A stretch of DNA of 61,517 nt from Pseudomonadota bacterium (GCA_947475315.1 CANJMY010000009.1:1-61517), one strand, 5' to 3'; counted from the stretch's first letter, positions 1 to 13,261 are shown. Notes: generated by a model not told the origin, from the letters alone. A program made the numbers and translations.

Positions 1-83
1 CAGGTGTCCTGCAGGAACACGCCGATCTGACCGGCGTAGGCGACGTTCGACACAAGGCACAACAATCCAACCAAGCTGCGCAT
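1..83 (-). CDS. Secreted protein, N-terminus only (cut by window edge)
   Basis: Only the first 27 codons are inside the window. The ATG at 83 opens a typical Sec signal peptide (one Arg, then a Leu/Val-rich core) ending in an Ala-Tyr-Ala type cleavage site, after which a mature region starting Gly-Gln is just visible. The protein is therefore exported, but nothing can be said about its function. It diverges from the BolA gene, so the roughly 140 bp between them should hold both promoters; I see no convincing boxes there. Confidence 0.5.
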   Translation of the reverse strand, partial: MRSLVGLLCLVSNVAYAGQIGVFLQDT

Positions 84-226
84 CGCTTCACTCCAAGGTG
101 CACAGGTTTGCCGAAGACGCGACGCTCGTCAAGCCCTGCGACCGTCCCCTGACAGGCGCGGACAAGCTATTGTTGCTCAGGGCCAAATGGGGGACTAGAA
201 TGGTCCTCTTGAAGCCCGGAGGCACC

Positions 227-463
227 GTGTTCTCGCCAGACCGCATCAAGACCCTCATCGAGTCCGCCCTCCCCGACTGCGTCGCGGTGGTCCACTCGGA
301 CGACGGCGAGCACTACGAGGGGCGCATCGTGTCCTCCGCGTTCGTCGGCAAGCTTCCCGTGGCCCAGCACCGCATGGTGTACGCCGCCCTGGGCGACCAC
401 ATGAAGAGCGACATCCACGCCTTCACGTTCAAGACCTTTACCCCCGACAAGTGGCAGGGCTGA
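227..463 (+). CDS. BolA/IbaG-family protein
   Basis: Small BolA-fold protein, 78 aa, the usual length for the IbaG/BolA2 subgroup. Visible family marks are the helix after SPDRIK, the central HMKSDIHAF segment carrying the conserved histidine that co-ligates a [2Fe-2S] cluster with a monothiol glutaredoxin, and the C-terminal FTPDKW motif. The GTG at 227 is preferred because GGAGG (218-222) sits 4 nt upstream and the product then begins exactly where the family begins; an upstream in-frame ATG at 200 or 98 would add unmatched residues. It is followed 16 nt later by the Grx4 gene, which is the partner BolA proteins bind in iron-sulfur trafficking and iron regulation, so the two form an operon. 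Confidence 0.88.
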   Translation: MFSPDRIKTLIESALPDCVAVVHSDDGEHYEGRIVSSAFVGKLPVAQHRMVYAALGDHMKSDIHAFTFKTFTPDKWQG

Positions 464-479
464 TCGCCCGGAGGACTCC

Positions 480-791
480 ATGGCCGAAGACGTCCAGAAG
501 CGCATCGACGACATCGTGAAGGGCAACAAGGTCGTGCTCTTCATGAAGGGCAACGCCCGCCAGCCGCAGTGCGGCTTCTCCATGCGCGCGGTGCAGATCC
601 TCAACTCGATCGGCGCACCGTTCACCACCGTGAACGTGCTCGAGGACCACGAGATCCGCGAGGGCGTGAAGTCCTACTCGGACTGGCCCACGATCCCGCA
701 GCTCTTCGTGAACGGCGAGTTCGTCGGCGGCTCGGACATCGCGATGGAGATGTTCGAGTCGGGTGACCTCACCAAGCTCATCACGGGCTGA
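480..791 (+). CDS. grxD: Monothiol glutaredoxin (Grx4/GrxD)
   Basis: CGFS-type glutaredoxin of 103 aa, the standard single-domain length. The active site C31-G-F-S34 is present, followed by the WPTIPQLF cis-proline loop and the GGSDI glutathione-binding turn. Proteins of this class do not reduce disulfides efficiently; they hold a bridging [2Fe-2S] cluster with glutathione and pass it to acceptors, often as a heterodimer with BolA, whose gene lies 16 nt upstream. The start ATG has GGAGG five nt upstream. The stop codon directly abuts the stop of the convergent glutathione transferase gene. Confidence 0.95.
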   Translation: MAEDVQKRIDDIVKGNKVVLFMKGNARQPQCGFSMRAVQILNSIGAPFTTVNVLEDHEIREGVKSYSDWPTIPQLFVNGEFVGGSDIAMEMFESGDLTKLITG

Positions 792-1418
792 TCAGCGCTT
801 GGTGCGCGGTCGGTCCACGAACGCACGGACCGACGCGCGCCGCCACGTGGTGGCCGCGTAGGCCATCAGGCGCGACGGCACCGGGTGACCGTTGAGGATC
901 AGCCGGTGCAGCATGAAGGCCAGGTCGGCGTCGCCGATGGACCAGTGCTGCCCGATCGACTCGCGGCCCTCGGGCACGAGCGCCAGCGCCACGCGCACCA
1001 GCTTCTTGGCCGCGGTGTCGCCCGCGTCCGACAGCGGAGTCTTCGCGCGCTCGTAGAACATGGTCGTCGTCGGGCGCTCCTCGCGCAGCGCGCCCAGGTC
1101 GCTCCGAACCCAGCCCATCACCTGACGAACCCGCGCTCGCTCGTGCGGGTCGCGAGGCAGCAGGTGCACGCCAGGAAACACCTCGTCGACGTACTCGACG
1201 ATCGCCGTGGACTCCGACAGCCAGAAGTCGCCGTGGCGGAGCGCGGGGACCCGCGCGGTGATCGACGCGTCGCGGTAGGTGGCGTCGTTCTGCTCGCCTT
1301 GGTCCAGCGAGAGCGCTCGCGCGTCGAAGGGCACGCCCTTCTCCGTCAGCGCGACGAACACCGAGAACACGTAGGGGCTGATCCAATCGTCATCGGTCCA
1401 CAGCTCGACTTCGGCCAT
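792..1418 (-). CDS. yfcF: Glutathione transferase, YfcF type
   Basis: A 208 aa GST with an N-terminal thioredoxin fold (ISPYV near the thiol-binding site, RVPAL with the cis-proline, LSESTAI glutathione-contacting motif) and an all-alpha C-terminal domain. The pattern of WVRSDLGALREERPTT and ADTDLALM-like ADADLAFML matches Escherichia coli YfcF closely, a GST linked to peroxide defence. The ATG at 1418 is chosen over an upstream GTG-rich extension because GGGAGG lies just before it and the homologue starts there. It shares a roughly 100 bp divergent control region with the SNF2 helicase gene. Substrate is not deducible. Confidence 0.85.
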   Translation of the reverse strand: MAEVELWTDDDWISPYVFSVFVALTEKGVPFDARALSLDQGEQNDATYRDASITARVPALRHGDFWLSESTAIVEYVDEVFPGVHLLPRDPHERARVRQVMGWVRSDLGALREERPTTTMFYERAKTPLSDAGDTAAKKLVRVALALVPEGRESIGQHWSIGDADLAFMLHRLILNGHPVPSRLMAYAATTWRRASVRAFVDRPRTKR

Positions 1419-1518
1419 ACAAACCTCCCACACCGGCTGCTTTACCCGTACCGCAACCCGGTGCACGGTGGCGCAAGAGGTCGCGCCCCGCTACGCGGCG
1501 CGGCCAAGGAGGGTGTGT

Positions 1519-4479
1519 GTGTCTCTCGCTGAACTGCTGACCACCGTGCGCGAGGACGCAGACCCGCGAGCATGGGCCGCTGCAGTCTCGCTCGCGCGTG
1601 AAGGTGCGGTCGCCGGTGTGGGCGGCGATGGGGCCGAGGTCATCCTCCAGGTCAAGACCAAGGCACGCCCGACCCCGTATGAGATCCACCTGTGGCCCGA
1701 CGAGGGCGACTACGGCTGCGAGTGCGAGCTGCCCGCCCCCTGCGTTCACGTGTGCGCGTCGCTGATTGCTCTGAACCAGGGACTCAAGGTCGGTCGCGCG
1801 CTGCCCGAGGCGGCGCCGTCCTTCCGCGTGAACCTGCGCTACGACTTCACCACCGACGGCGCCCGCCTGCATGTGGTGCGTACGGTCGTGTGGCCCGACG
1901 GTCGCACCGAGCCCCTGCGCGGCAACCTCGTCGACTCGAACTACGCCGCCGGCCGCGGCGACGTGCACGTCGAGAACCTGCTGGTCAACCACCGCGGCGG
2001 CCCGCTGGACGAAGAGATCCTCCGCCGCCTGCTGCTCTTCCTGGAAGGCAGCCCGATGGGCACGCTCGACGGCGAGCCGGTGCGCCTGTCCAACGAGCCT
2101 GTTCCGTTCGTCATCCGCGTGCGCGACGAGGGCGAGGGCTTCCGCGTGGGCCTGTTCCGCGCCACCGGCCTGGACAAGCTGTACCTGGGCGCCGCGCTGC
2201 GGGGCGGCGTGCTGCACCCCACCACGTTCGCCGAGCTGCCGGCCGCCGAGCGCAAGGCGCTGGACCCGCGCACCTCCGACCGCGTGTTCTCGCGCGACCG
2301 CGTGTCGTGGATCGTGGCCGAATACCTGCCGCGCTTGCGCCAATTCGGCCTGCCGGTGGAGATCGAGACCGAGCGCCTGCCCGCCAGCGACGCGCTCCAG
2401 CCCCGCGTCATGGTCGAGCTGGAGGACGCGCCCGACGGCCTGCGCGTCCGCCCGGTCATCGTCTACGGCGACCCGCCCGTCGCGCGCATCGAGGACGGCC
2501 ACGTCGTGAAGCTGGGCGCCATCGTGCCCGCCCGCGACCACGCCTCCGAGCGCCGCGCCACCCGCGCATTCGAGGAGCGCACCCGCCTACCGGTGGGCTT
2601 CGCGCGCGTCCTCTCGCCGGCCGAGGCCGCCACCTTCCTGCGCGACGACCTCCACGCCGCGCTGGGCGTGCAGGTGGTTGGCAAGGTCGACCGCCGCCGC
2701 TACCGCGTGAGCGACGCCACGATCGTCCCGCACCTCGCCGTCGCGCGCACCGCGTCCGGTGGCGAGTCGCCCGCCGCCTTCTCTCTGGACGTGCGCTTCA
2801 CCTCGTCGGAGGGCGAGGCCGACCCCACCGAGGTCCTGCGCGCCTGGCATCTGGGCCGCAGCCTCGTCCCGCTCACGGACGGCGGCTGGGCGCCCTTGCC
2901 TGCCGCGTGGCTCAAGGAGCACGGCGCCGTGCTCGAAGAGCTGCTCGCCGCCCGCGACGCCGCCGGTCGCGTCGACCGCAACAGCACCGCCGCGTTGATC
3001 GAGCTGCTGGAGGACACGTCCGCGACCGTGCCGCCGGACCTCGCGTCGCTGCGCGAGTGGCTGGAGTCCGGCGAGGGCCTGCCCGAGATCGACCCGCCCG
3101 CCACCTTCCGCGCGGACCTTCGCCCCTACCAGCTCACCGGCTACCGGTGGCTCGCGTTCCTCCGCAAGACCGGCCTACACGGCATCCTCGCCGACGACAT
3201 GGGCTTGGGCAAGACCATCCAGGCCCTGGCGGCCATCCAGGACGCCGGCGGCCGCAGCCTGGTGATCGCGCCCACGTCCGTGCTGCGCAACTGGGCCCGT
3301 GAGGCGGAGCGCTTCTCGCCGGACCTGCGCGTCTGCGTCTACCACGGCACCAGCCGCCGCCTGGACCCCAAGGCCAACCTGACGATCACCAGCTACGCGC
3401 TGCTTCGTCTGGACTTGGAAGCGCTGACCAAGGTCGAGTGGAACTACGCCATCCTCGACGAAGCGCAGGCGATCAAGAACCCCGACAGCCAGACCGCGCT
3501 CGCCGCGGGCAAGCTGCGCGCGCTCCACCGCCTCTGCCTCTCCGGCACGCCCGTCGAGAACCGGCTGGAGGAGCTGTGGAGCCTGTTCCGCTTCCTCATG
3601 CCCGGACTGCTCGGCCCGCGCGCCACGTTCCGTGAGCGCTTCGAGCGCCCGATCGAGGGCGGCGACGTCCGCGCCCGCGAGGGCCTGCGCAAGCGCGTCC
3701 GCCCCTACGTCCTGCGCCGCCACAAGCGCCAGGTCGCCACGGACCTGCCGCCGCTGACCGAGGTCATCGAGGTGTGTGAGATGGGTGCTGAGCAGCGCCG
3801 CGTCTACGAGGCCGTCCGTCAGGCCGCCCGTCGCGACGTATGGCTCGCCCTGTCGGACCGCGGCAACCCCGGCTGGCAGATGCAGATCCTGGAAGCGCTG
3901 CTCCGCATGCGCCAGGCCTGCTGCGACCCGAGCCTGCTCCCCGGCCTGGCCGGTCGCAACGCGCCCTCCGCCAAGCTCGACCGCCTGGAAGAGGTCCTCG
4001 TGGACCTGGTCGTCGACGGCCACAAGACGCTGATCTTCAGCCAGTGGACCAGCCTGCTCGACCGCGTCGAGCCGCGCCTGAAGACGCTCGGCATCGACTT
4101 CGTCCGCCTGGACGGCACCACGCGCGACCGCCAGTCGGTGGTCGACAAGTTCCAGTCCGCCGACGGCCCGCCGGTCTTCCTGGTGTCGCTCAAGGCAGGC
4201 GGCACCGGCCTGAACCTCACCGCCGCCGACTACGTGGTCCACCTGGACCCGTGGTGGAACCCCGCGGTGGAGCAGCAGGCTACGGACCGCGCGCACCGCA
4301 TCGGCCAGGACAAGCCCGTGGTCGCCATGCGCTTCGTCTGCGAGAACTCCGTCGAGGAGCGCATCCTGGACCTGCAGGACGCCAAGCGCGCGCTCGCCGA
4401 CGCGGCCCTGGGCGGCGAGGGCGGCATGATGAAGGCGCTCTCCGCCGAAGAGCTGCGGAGCCTGTTCGAGGGGGCGTGA
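1519..4479 (+). CDS. SNF2-family helicase with SWIM zinc finger
   Basis: Bacterial SWI2/SNF2 ATPase of 986 aa. Near the N-terminus is a SWIM zinc finger (C67-x-C69-x5-C75-x-H77). A middle region of about 400 residues has no motif I can name. The helicase core follows: Walker A in DDMGLGKT (K about 565), the DEAQ box (647-650), the LSGTPVENR motif III, and motifs V-VI in GGTGLNL and DRAHRIGQ. The C-terminus ends shortly after motif VI, as usual in this family. The GTG at 1519 is chosen because AAGGAGG (1506-1512) is 6 nt upstream; a GTG at 1468 lacks that. Such proteins act on nucleic-acid-protein complexes (RapA-like), but the specific role is unknown. Confidence 0.9.
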   Translation: MSLAELLTTVREDADPRAWAAAVSLAREGAVAGVGGDGAEVILQVKTKARPTPYEIHLWPDEGDYGCECELPAPCVHVCASLIALNQGLKVGRALPEAAPSFRVNLRYDFTTDGARLHVVRTVVWPDGRTEPLRGNLVDSNYAAGRGDVHVENLLVNHRGGPLDEEILRRLLLFLEGSPMGTLDGEPVRLSNEPVPFVIRVRDEGEGFRVGLFRATGLDKLYLGAALRGGVLHPTTFAELPAAERKALDPRTSDRVFSRDRVSWIVAEYLPRLRQFGLPVEIETERLPASDALQPRVMVELEDAPDGLRVRPVIVYGDPPVARIEDGHVVKLGAIVPARDHASERRATRAFEERTRLPVGFARVLSPAEAATFLRDDLHAALGVQVVGKVDRRRYRVSDATIVPHLAVARTASGGESPAAFSLDVRFTSSEGEADPTEVLRAWHLGRSLVPLTDGGWAPLPAAWLKEHGAVLEELLAARDAAGRVDRNSTAALIELLEDTSATVPPDLASLREWLESGEGLPEIDPPATFRADLRPYQLTGYRWLAFLRKTGLHGILADDMGLGKTIQALAAIQDAGGRSLVIAPTSVLRNWAREAERFSPDLRVCVYHGTSRRLDPKANLTITSYALLRLDLEALTKVEWNYAILDEAQAIKNPDSQTALAAGKLRALHRLCLSGTPVENRLEELWSLFRFLMPGLLGPRATFRERFERPIEGGDVRAREGLRKRVRPYVLRRHKRQVATDLPPLTEVIEVCEMGAEQRRVYEAVRQAARRDVWLALSDRGNPGWQMQILEALLRMRQACCDPSLLPGLAGRNAPSAKLDRLEEVLVDLVVDGHKTLIFSQWTSLLDRVEPRLKTLGIDFVRLDGTTRDRQSVVDKFQSADGPPVFLVSLKAGGTGLNLTAADYVVHLDPWWNPAVEQQATDRAHRIGQDKPVVAMRFVCENSVEERILDLQDAKRALADAALGGEGGMMKALSAEELRSLFEGA

Positions 4480-4528
4480 ACCGCCTCCCCCGTCGCGTTA
4501 GCCACCGTCCGATCGGGGTCTCTCTACC

Positions 4529-6202
<1,674 letters not shown>

Positions 6203-6250
6203 TCGCGGCGCGCGGGTCGGCGAACCGGCCCGCGCTACCGACACGTGAAA

Positions 6251-6275
6251 GGCGCACGCCGACCGCGTGTGCGCC
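6251..6275. terminator. Possible hairpin between convergent genes
   Basis: GGCGCACGC pairs with GCGTGTGCGCC through a 9 bp stem with a 2-nt bulge and a short loop. It lies between the convergent ettA and histidine-kinase-like genes. There is no T-tract on either side, so it may be only a GC-rich hairpin rather than a factor-independent terminator. Confidence 0.3.
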
Positions 6276-6298
6276 GTCGGCAGGTGCGCGCCGACCGA

Positions 6299-7270
6299 TC
6301 AGGCCAGCGGGACCCGCAGCTCGATCTGCATGTCCTGGCCTTCGCGACGCACGCTGAGATCGCCGCCGATCGAGCGGGCGACCTCGCGCGCGTAGGCCAA
6401 GCCCGCGAGCGGCATCGGCACTCGGTCGCGGCGCAGCAGGATGGGCTTCTCCCGCCACATGAGCGCGGGCAGGTGCTCGAGCAGCGCGTCGTAGGCACGC
6501 GCCGACACCACGATCACGCCCTCGCTGCCAAAGCGCATGCCCTGGACCGACACGTTGCGCTTGCCCGCGGCGCGGATCCACGCGACGCGGATCATGTCTT
6601 CGACCGCGCTCGACAGCGCGTCCTGCGGACCACGAACCTGCAGCGGCTCGCCGGACTCCACCGTGACGCGACCGCCGAACGCGCGACGCGCGGCGGAGGT
6701 CCGCGCGAGCGACGCGAGGTCCACCAGAGGCCCCTCCTCCGTCTTCACCGGCCTGCGGCCCAGGTTGGAGAGTCCGTCGAGCATAAGGCCTGCGACGTCG
6801 GCGGCCTCCAGCAGCGCGTCCACGTCCTCGTGGTACTCCGCGGCGATCGCAGACTCGTTCTGCAGCGCGGCGACCGTGAAGTGCAGCGCCTGGAGCGGGC
6901 CTCGCAGATCGTGCGCCAGCTCACGGCACAGCGCCGACGTCACGTGGTTCCACGACACGCGACGGGCCAGCAGTCCGAGCAGCCGCGCGCGGACCTCCTC
7001 GGCCTCGACCGGCGTCCACGCGACGTCGTGCGAGCCCTTGCGGAGGACGCGGTGCCACGACCGGCCCTCAGACGGCGCGACCAGGAAGAGCGCCGGGACG
7101 TCGTCGTCGCGCACCACCTGGAGGACCTCGCCGGGCAGGCCGTCAGGCACCACCAGCCACGCGTCCACCGTAGCGGCGGCGACGCCCTCAGGCGTGGCCT
7201 CCACCGGAACGGGATCGCATCGATCGCCGATCAGCGCCACCAAGTCGATGGCGTCTCCGACCGCGAGCAT
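6299..7270 (-). CDS. Degenerate hybrid histidine-kinase-like protein
   Basis: About 323 aa. Residues 1-100 resemble a receiver fold, but the expected phospho-acceptor Asp at the end of beta-3 is replaced in VVPDG and the conserved Lys is Thr in WTP. A HisKA-like helix follows with the H-box ELAHDLRGPL. The C-terminal region should be the ATP-binding domain, yet there is no N-box Asn (AVEDMIRVAW) and no DxGxG; only a G2-like segment PLAGLAYA followed by IGGDLSV remains. It may therefore serve as a phosphotransfer or scaffold protein instead of an active kinase. No membrane segment is seen. The start is uncertain: ATG 7270 is used here, but a TTG at 7291 overlapping the upstream stop (TTGA) would complete the first beta strand. 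Confidence 0.6.
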   Translation of the reverse strand: MLAVGDAIDLVALIGDRCDPVPVEATPEGVAAATVDAWLVVPDGLPGEVLQVVRDDDVPALFLVAPSEGRSWHRVLRKGSHDVAWTPVEAEEVRARLLGLLARRVSWNHVTSALCRELAHDLRGPLQALHFTVAALQNESAIAAEYHEDVDALLEAADVAGLMLDGLSNLGRRPVKTEEGPLVDLASLARTSAARRAFGGRVTVESGEPLQVRGPQDALSSAVEDMIRVAWIRAAGKRNVSVQGMRFGSEGVIVVSARAYDALLEHLPALMWREKPILLRRDRVPMPLAGLAYAREVARSIGGDLSVRREGQDMQIELRVPLA

Positions 7271-7287
7271 CCCGACGCGCGGCAAGC

Positions 7288-7806
7288 TCAAGGGGCGGGC
7301 GTCGGCGCGGCAGGCGCAGCGGCGGGGTCCGCGGGCGCGGCAGGCGCTGCCGCAGGGTCCGCAGGCGCGACAGGCGCGACAGCGTCGCCAGGCTTCTCGA
7401 GCGGCAGGCCTTTCTCCACCCAGGCGTTCGTGCCTCCGAGCACGTTGAGCGCGTGGTAGCCGGCCGCCGCCATCCGATCCGCGGCGCGCGCGGAGCGACC
7501 GCCCGCGGCGCAGATGAAGTAGATCGGCGCGTCCTTGTTCAGCGTCTTGATCGTGTTGTTCCCCGGGTCGACCTGGTCGACGGGCACGTGGATGGCGCCG
7601 GGGACATGGCCCTGGCTCCACTCGTCGTCCGTGCGGACGTCGACGATGACCGCGCCCTTGGCCTGCGCCGCGGCGAAGTCGTCGATCGAGACGTCGCTAC
7701 GAACCAGCGCGGAGGGGTCGGAGGGGCCAGAGGTCGTGGGGGCGGAGCCGCCCGCGCCGCAGGCCGTTGCGAGCAGAAGCCAACCAGCCATTCCGAGGAT
7801 GCGCAT
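7288..7806 (-). CDS. Rhodanese-domain lipoprotein
   Basis: A 172 aa exported single rhodanese domain. The N-terminus is a signal peptide ending in ATAC, a slightly weak lipobox, so lipidation is probable. The domain shows VIVDVRTDDEW, GHVPGAIHVP and the active loop C-A-A-G-G-R, so the persulfide-forming cysteine is present. The C-terminal tail is an Ala/Pro-rich low-complexity stretch encoded by a 30 bp tandem repeat. ATG 7806 is favoured by GGAG six nt upstream over an ATG at 7818. It sits upstream of the degenerate histidine-kinase-like gene with little or no spacing, so the two are likely co-translated. Its likely job is sulfur transfer or sulfur/cyanide detoxification in the periplasm. 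Confidence 0.82.
   Translation of the reverse strand: MRILGMAGWLLLATACGAGGSAPTTSGPSDPSALVRSDVSIDDFAAAQAKGAVIVDVRTDDEWSQGHVPGAIHVPVDQVDPGNNTIKTLNKDAPIYFICAAGGRSARAADRMAAAGYHALNVLGGTNAWVEKGLPLEKPGDAVAPVAPADPAAAPAAPADPAAAPAAPTPAP
7304..7381. repeat. 30 bp tandem repeat (2.6 copies) in rhodanese gene tail
   Basis: Two near-identical 30 bp units (7304-7333 and 7334-7363, differing at a few third positions) are followed by a partial third. In frame they encode repeated Ala-Pro-Ala-Asp-Pro-type units at the C-terminus of the rhodanese lipoprotein. The unit is a multiple of three, so copy-number change would only lengthen or shorten the tail. Confidence 0.75.
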
Positions 7807-7893
7807 CGAGGTCTCCATGGTTGGCCGATCTGTACCCCGTCCAACCCCTGCGCCACAAGGCGGGAGCCACCGCGGGGCCGCCACCAGGCCTGA

Positions 7894-10405
<2,512 letters not shown>

Positions 10406-10496
10406 CCGTTCCTGCGTTCGTAGGACAGTTCCCGACGCGCTCCACCCTTCCCCACCGCGCCTGCGGTATTAGGGACGGAGTTCTTCGGGAGCGTGC

Positions 10497-11933
10497 ATGC
10501 AGGATCTCACCCCCTCCGTCGAGGCGCACTTCGCGGGCTTTGGTGTGGACGACGACCTCGTCCGCGCGGCCCTCGCCGCCGCGACCACCCACGGGGCCGA
10601 CTTCGCCGAGCTGTTCTTCCAGCACTCGACGTCCACATCGATCGGGCTGTCGGATCGGCTGATCAACCGCGTCCACACCAGCGTGGATCTGGGCGTCGGC
10701 GTGCGCGTCGTGATCGGCGACCAGGTCGGCTACGCGTACACGGAAGACCTGGAGCTGGCGTCGGTGCTGCGTGCTGCGGCCACCGCGTCGGAGATCGCGC
10801 GGGGCGGAGGCGCGCCGCACCCGGTGTCGGTGCTTCGTCGCTTCCCCATCCCCAACCTGTACCCGGTGTCGCGCTCGTGGGACGACGTGGAGATCGGCGA
10901 GCGCCTGCCGCTGGTGCGCGCCTGGGAGCAGCGCGCCTTCGACCTGGACGCCCGCGTGCGCAAGGTCCAGGTCTCGCTGTCGGACGGCACGTCGCAGGTC
11001 TACATCGCGCGCGCCGACGGCGTGCGTGTCGGCGACGTGCGCCCCATGACCACGGCCTACCTGTCGGTCACGGTGGAGGACGGCGACAAGAAGGAGAGCG
11101 GCTCGTACAACGTCGCCGGTCGCACCGGCATCGAGCTGTACACGCCAGAGCGCCAGGAGCGACTCGCCAAGGAGGCCGTGCACCGCGCGATGCAGGCGCT
11201 CGACGCGGGGAGCCCGCCCGCGGGTGAGATGCCGGTGGTCATGGCCGCCGGCTCCAGCGGCATCCTGCTCCACGAGGCGATCGGCCACGGCCTGGAGGCC
11301 GACTTCAACCGCAAGGGCATCAGCATCTTCGCCGACAAGATGGGCCAGTCGATCGCGCACGACACCGTCACGATCGTCGACGACGCCACCATCCCGGGCA
11401 GCCGCGGCGCGCTCAACGTCGACGACGAGGGCAACGCCACCGAGCGCACCACGCTCGTGCAGAACGGCGTGCTCAAGGGCTACCTGCACGACCAGATCTC
11501 CGCGAAGCAGTACGGCGTCACGCCCACGGGCTCAGGCCGTCGGCAGTCCTTCCGCCACCCACCGCTGCCGCGCATGCGCGCCACGTACATGGAGGCGGGC
11601 CCGCATGATCCGTCCGCGATCATCGCGAGCGTCGATCGCGGGATCTACTGCGACTCCTTCTCCAACGGTCAGGTGCAGATCGGCGGCGGCGACTTCGCGT
11701 TCTTCGTCCGCTACGGCTGGATGATCGAAGGTGGCAAGCTCACGCGCCCGGTGAAGGACGTGAACCTGATCGGCAACGGCCCCAAGGTGCTCGCCGCGAT
11801 CGACATGGTCGGCAACGACCTGGAGATCGACGAGGGAGGCTGGACCTGCGGCAAGGACGGCCAAGGCGTCGCCGTCAGCCAGGGGATGCCCACCGTCCGG
11901 GTTCAGAAGCTGTCCGTGGGAGGTGGCCGATGA
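10497..11933 (+). CDS. tldD: Metalloprotease TldD
   Basis: Catalytic subunit of the TldD-TldE (PmbA) protease, 478 aa. The zinc site H259-E-x3-H263 in HEAIGHGLEAD is intact, followed by the conserved SGRRQSFRHP-like region and IGGGDF. In enterobacteria the heterodimer trims unfolded peptides, matures microcin B17 and degrades the CcdA antitoxin. The start ATG has GGGAG five nt upstream. The stop overlaps the pmbA start by ATGA, so the two subunits are made in a fixed ratio. No peptide precursor gene is visible nearby. Confidence 0.95.
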   Translation: MQDLTPSVEAHFAGFGVDDDLVRAALAAATTHGADFAELFFQHSTSTSIGLSDRLINRVHTSVDLGVGVRVVIGDQVGYAYTEDLELASVLRAAATASEIARGGGAPHPVSVLRRFPIPNLYPVSRSWDDVEIGERLPLVRAWEQRAFDLDARVRKVQVSLSDGTSQVYIARADGVRVGDVRPMTTAYLSVTVEDGDKKESGSYNVAGRTGIELYTPERQERLAKEAVHRAMQALDAGSPPAGEMPVVMAAGSSGILLHEAIGHGLEADFNRKGISIFADKMGQSIAHDTVTIVDDATIPGSRGALNVDDEGNATERTTLVQNGVLKGYLHDQISAKQYGVTPTGSGRRQSFRHPPLPRMRATYMEAGPHDPSAIIASVDRGIYCDSFSNGQVQIGGGDFAFFVRYGWMIEGGKLTRPVKDVNLIGNGPKVLAAIDMVGNDLEIDEGGWTCGKDGQGVAVSQGMPTVRVQKLSVGGGR

Positions 11934-13261
11934 CCCTGCCCCAGAACGCGATCGACCTGGCGGCGCATGTCGTCGCGCGCGCCAAGGCGCTCGGTGTCGA
12001 CGAGATCAGCGTCGGCGTCAGCGAGTCCACCAACACCGAGATCTCGCGCCGCGAGCAGCGCGTCGAGCAGGCCTCGTCGTCGTCCACGCGCCGCCTGGGT
12101 CTGTCGCTCCTGCTCGACGGCCGCTGGTCCACGCACTCCACGTCCGACCTGCGCGAGGACGCGCTCGACGTGTTCCTGCGCCGCGCCGTGGACGCCACCC
12201 GCTGGCTCGAGCCCGACCCGGACCGCGCCCTCGCCCCCGCCGAGCTGTGCGGCCGTGGCACGTCGGAGGGCGCGCTCGACCACTACGATCGAACCTGGGA
12301 CACCCTCAGCGCCGACGACCGCGCCGACTGGGCCAAGCGCCTGGAGGAGGCGGTGCTCGCCCGCAAGGACGACCGCTTCATCAGCGCGTCCGTCGACTTC
12401 TCAGATGGCGGCGGCAAGCACACCCAGGTCACGAGCAACGGCTTCTCCGACGCCACTGAGGACGCGTGGTTCTCGTTCGGCGGCAGCGTGACGCTGTCGG
12501 ACGAAGGCGGCCGCAGGCCCGAGGGCTCGTCCCATTACGGCGCCCGCTACCTGTCCGACCTGCCGCCCGTCGAGCGCGTCGCCGAGGAGGCGCACCGCCG
12601 CGCGCACGAGGCGATCGGCTCCGGGCCCATCGAGTCCGGCCGCTACCCCATGATCCTGGCCAACCGCGTGGCGGGGCGGATCCTCGGCACGCTGGCCGGG
12701 CCCATCGACGGCGGGTCGATCCACCACGGACGCACCTGCCTGGGTGATCGCCTCAACACCGCGATCGGCAGCGAGCACCTCACGCTGATCGACGATCCGA
12801 CGATCCCGCGGGGCTTGGGCAGCACACCGTGGGACGACGACCTGATGGTCGCGCGCCCGCGCGTCGTGATCGAGAAGGGCGTGCTCCGCATGCACTACCT
12901 CTCGACCTACTACGCCCGGAAGCTCGGGCGCCCGGTCACCACCGGCAGCGCGTCGAACTGGGTGGTGTCGCCAGGGCCGCGCGATCCGGCAGAGCTGTCG
13001 CGCGCGCTCCCCAAGGCCATCCTCGTGACCGGCTGGCTGGGTGGCAACGCGAACCCCGTCACCGGCGACTTCAGCTACGGCATCCGTGGCAAGTTGCTGG
13101 AGTACGGCGAGCCCACCAAGGGCCTGTCGGAGATGAACGTCACGGGCAACATCGCGACCATCTTCCATCAGCTGGCCGAGGTCGCGAACGACCCCTGGAT
13201 GTGGTCGTCCACGCGCAGCCCGACCATGTTGTTCCACGACGTGCAGTTCAGCGGCACCTGA
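11930..13261 (+). CDS. pmbA: TldD partner subunit PmbA/TldE
   Basis: A 443 aa paralogue of TldD that lacks the HExxxH zinc motif, as expected for the non-catalytic TldE/PmbA half of the heterodimer. Family marks are the N-terminal ISRREQRVEQAS strand, the GRYPMILANRVAGRIL region where TldD carries its zinc helix, and the C-terminal NPVTGDFS motif. The ATGA overlap with tldD indicates translational coupling. Together they form a barrel-shaped protease that degrades unstructured peptides inside the cavity. Confidence 0.94.
   Translation: MTLPQNAIDLAAHVVARAKALGVDEISVGVSESTNTEISRREQRVEQASSSSTRRLGLSLLLDGRWSTHSTSDLREDALDVFLRRAVDATRWLEPDPDRALAPAELCGRGTSEGALDHYDRTWDTLSADDRADWAKRLEEAVLARKDDRFISASVDFSDGGGKHTQVTSNGFSDATEDAWFSFGGSVTLSDEGGRRPEGSSHYGARYLSDLPPVERVAEEAHRRAHEAIGSGPIESGRYPMILANRVAGRILGTLAGPIDGGSIHHGRTCLGDRLNTAIGSEHLTLIDDPTIPRGLGSTPWDDDLMVARPRVVIEKGVLRMHYLSTYYARKLGRPVTTGSASNWVVSPGPRDPAELSRALPKAILVTGWLGGNANPVTGDFSYGIRGKLLEYGEPTKGLSEMNVTGNIATIFHQLAEVANDPWMWSSTRSPTMLFHDVQFSGT

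Noticed and set aside
98..226. N-terminal extension of BolA from an ATG at 98
   Set aside because: The extension has no family match and no ribosome binding site, while GTG 227 has GGAGG and matches the family start.
10497..13261. TldD/PmbA as part of a ribosomal-peptide maturation cluster
   Set aside because: No short precursor gene, cyclodehydratase or transporter lies nearby; the pair alone is a common housekeeping protease.
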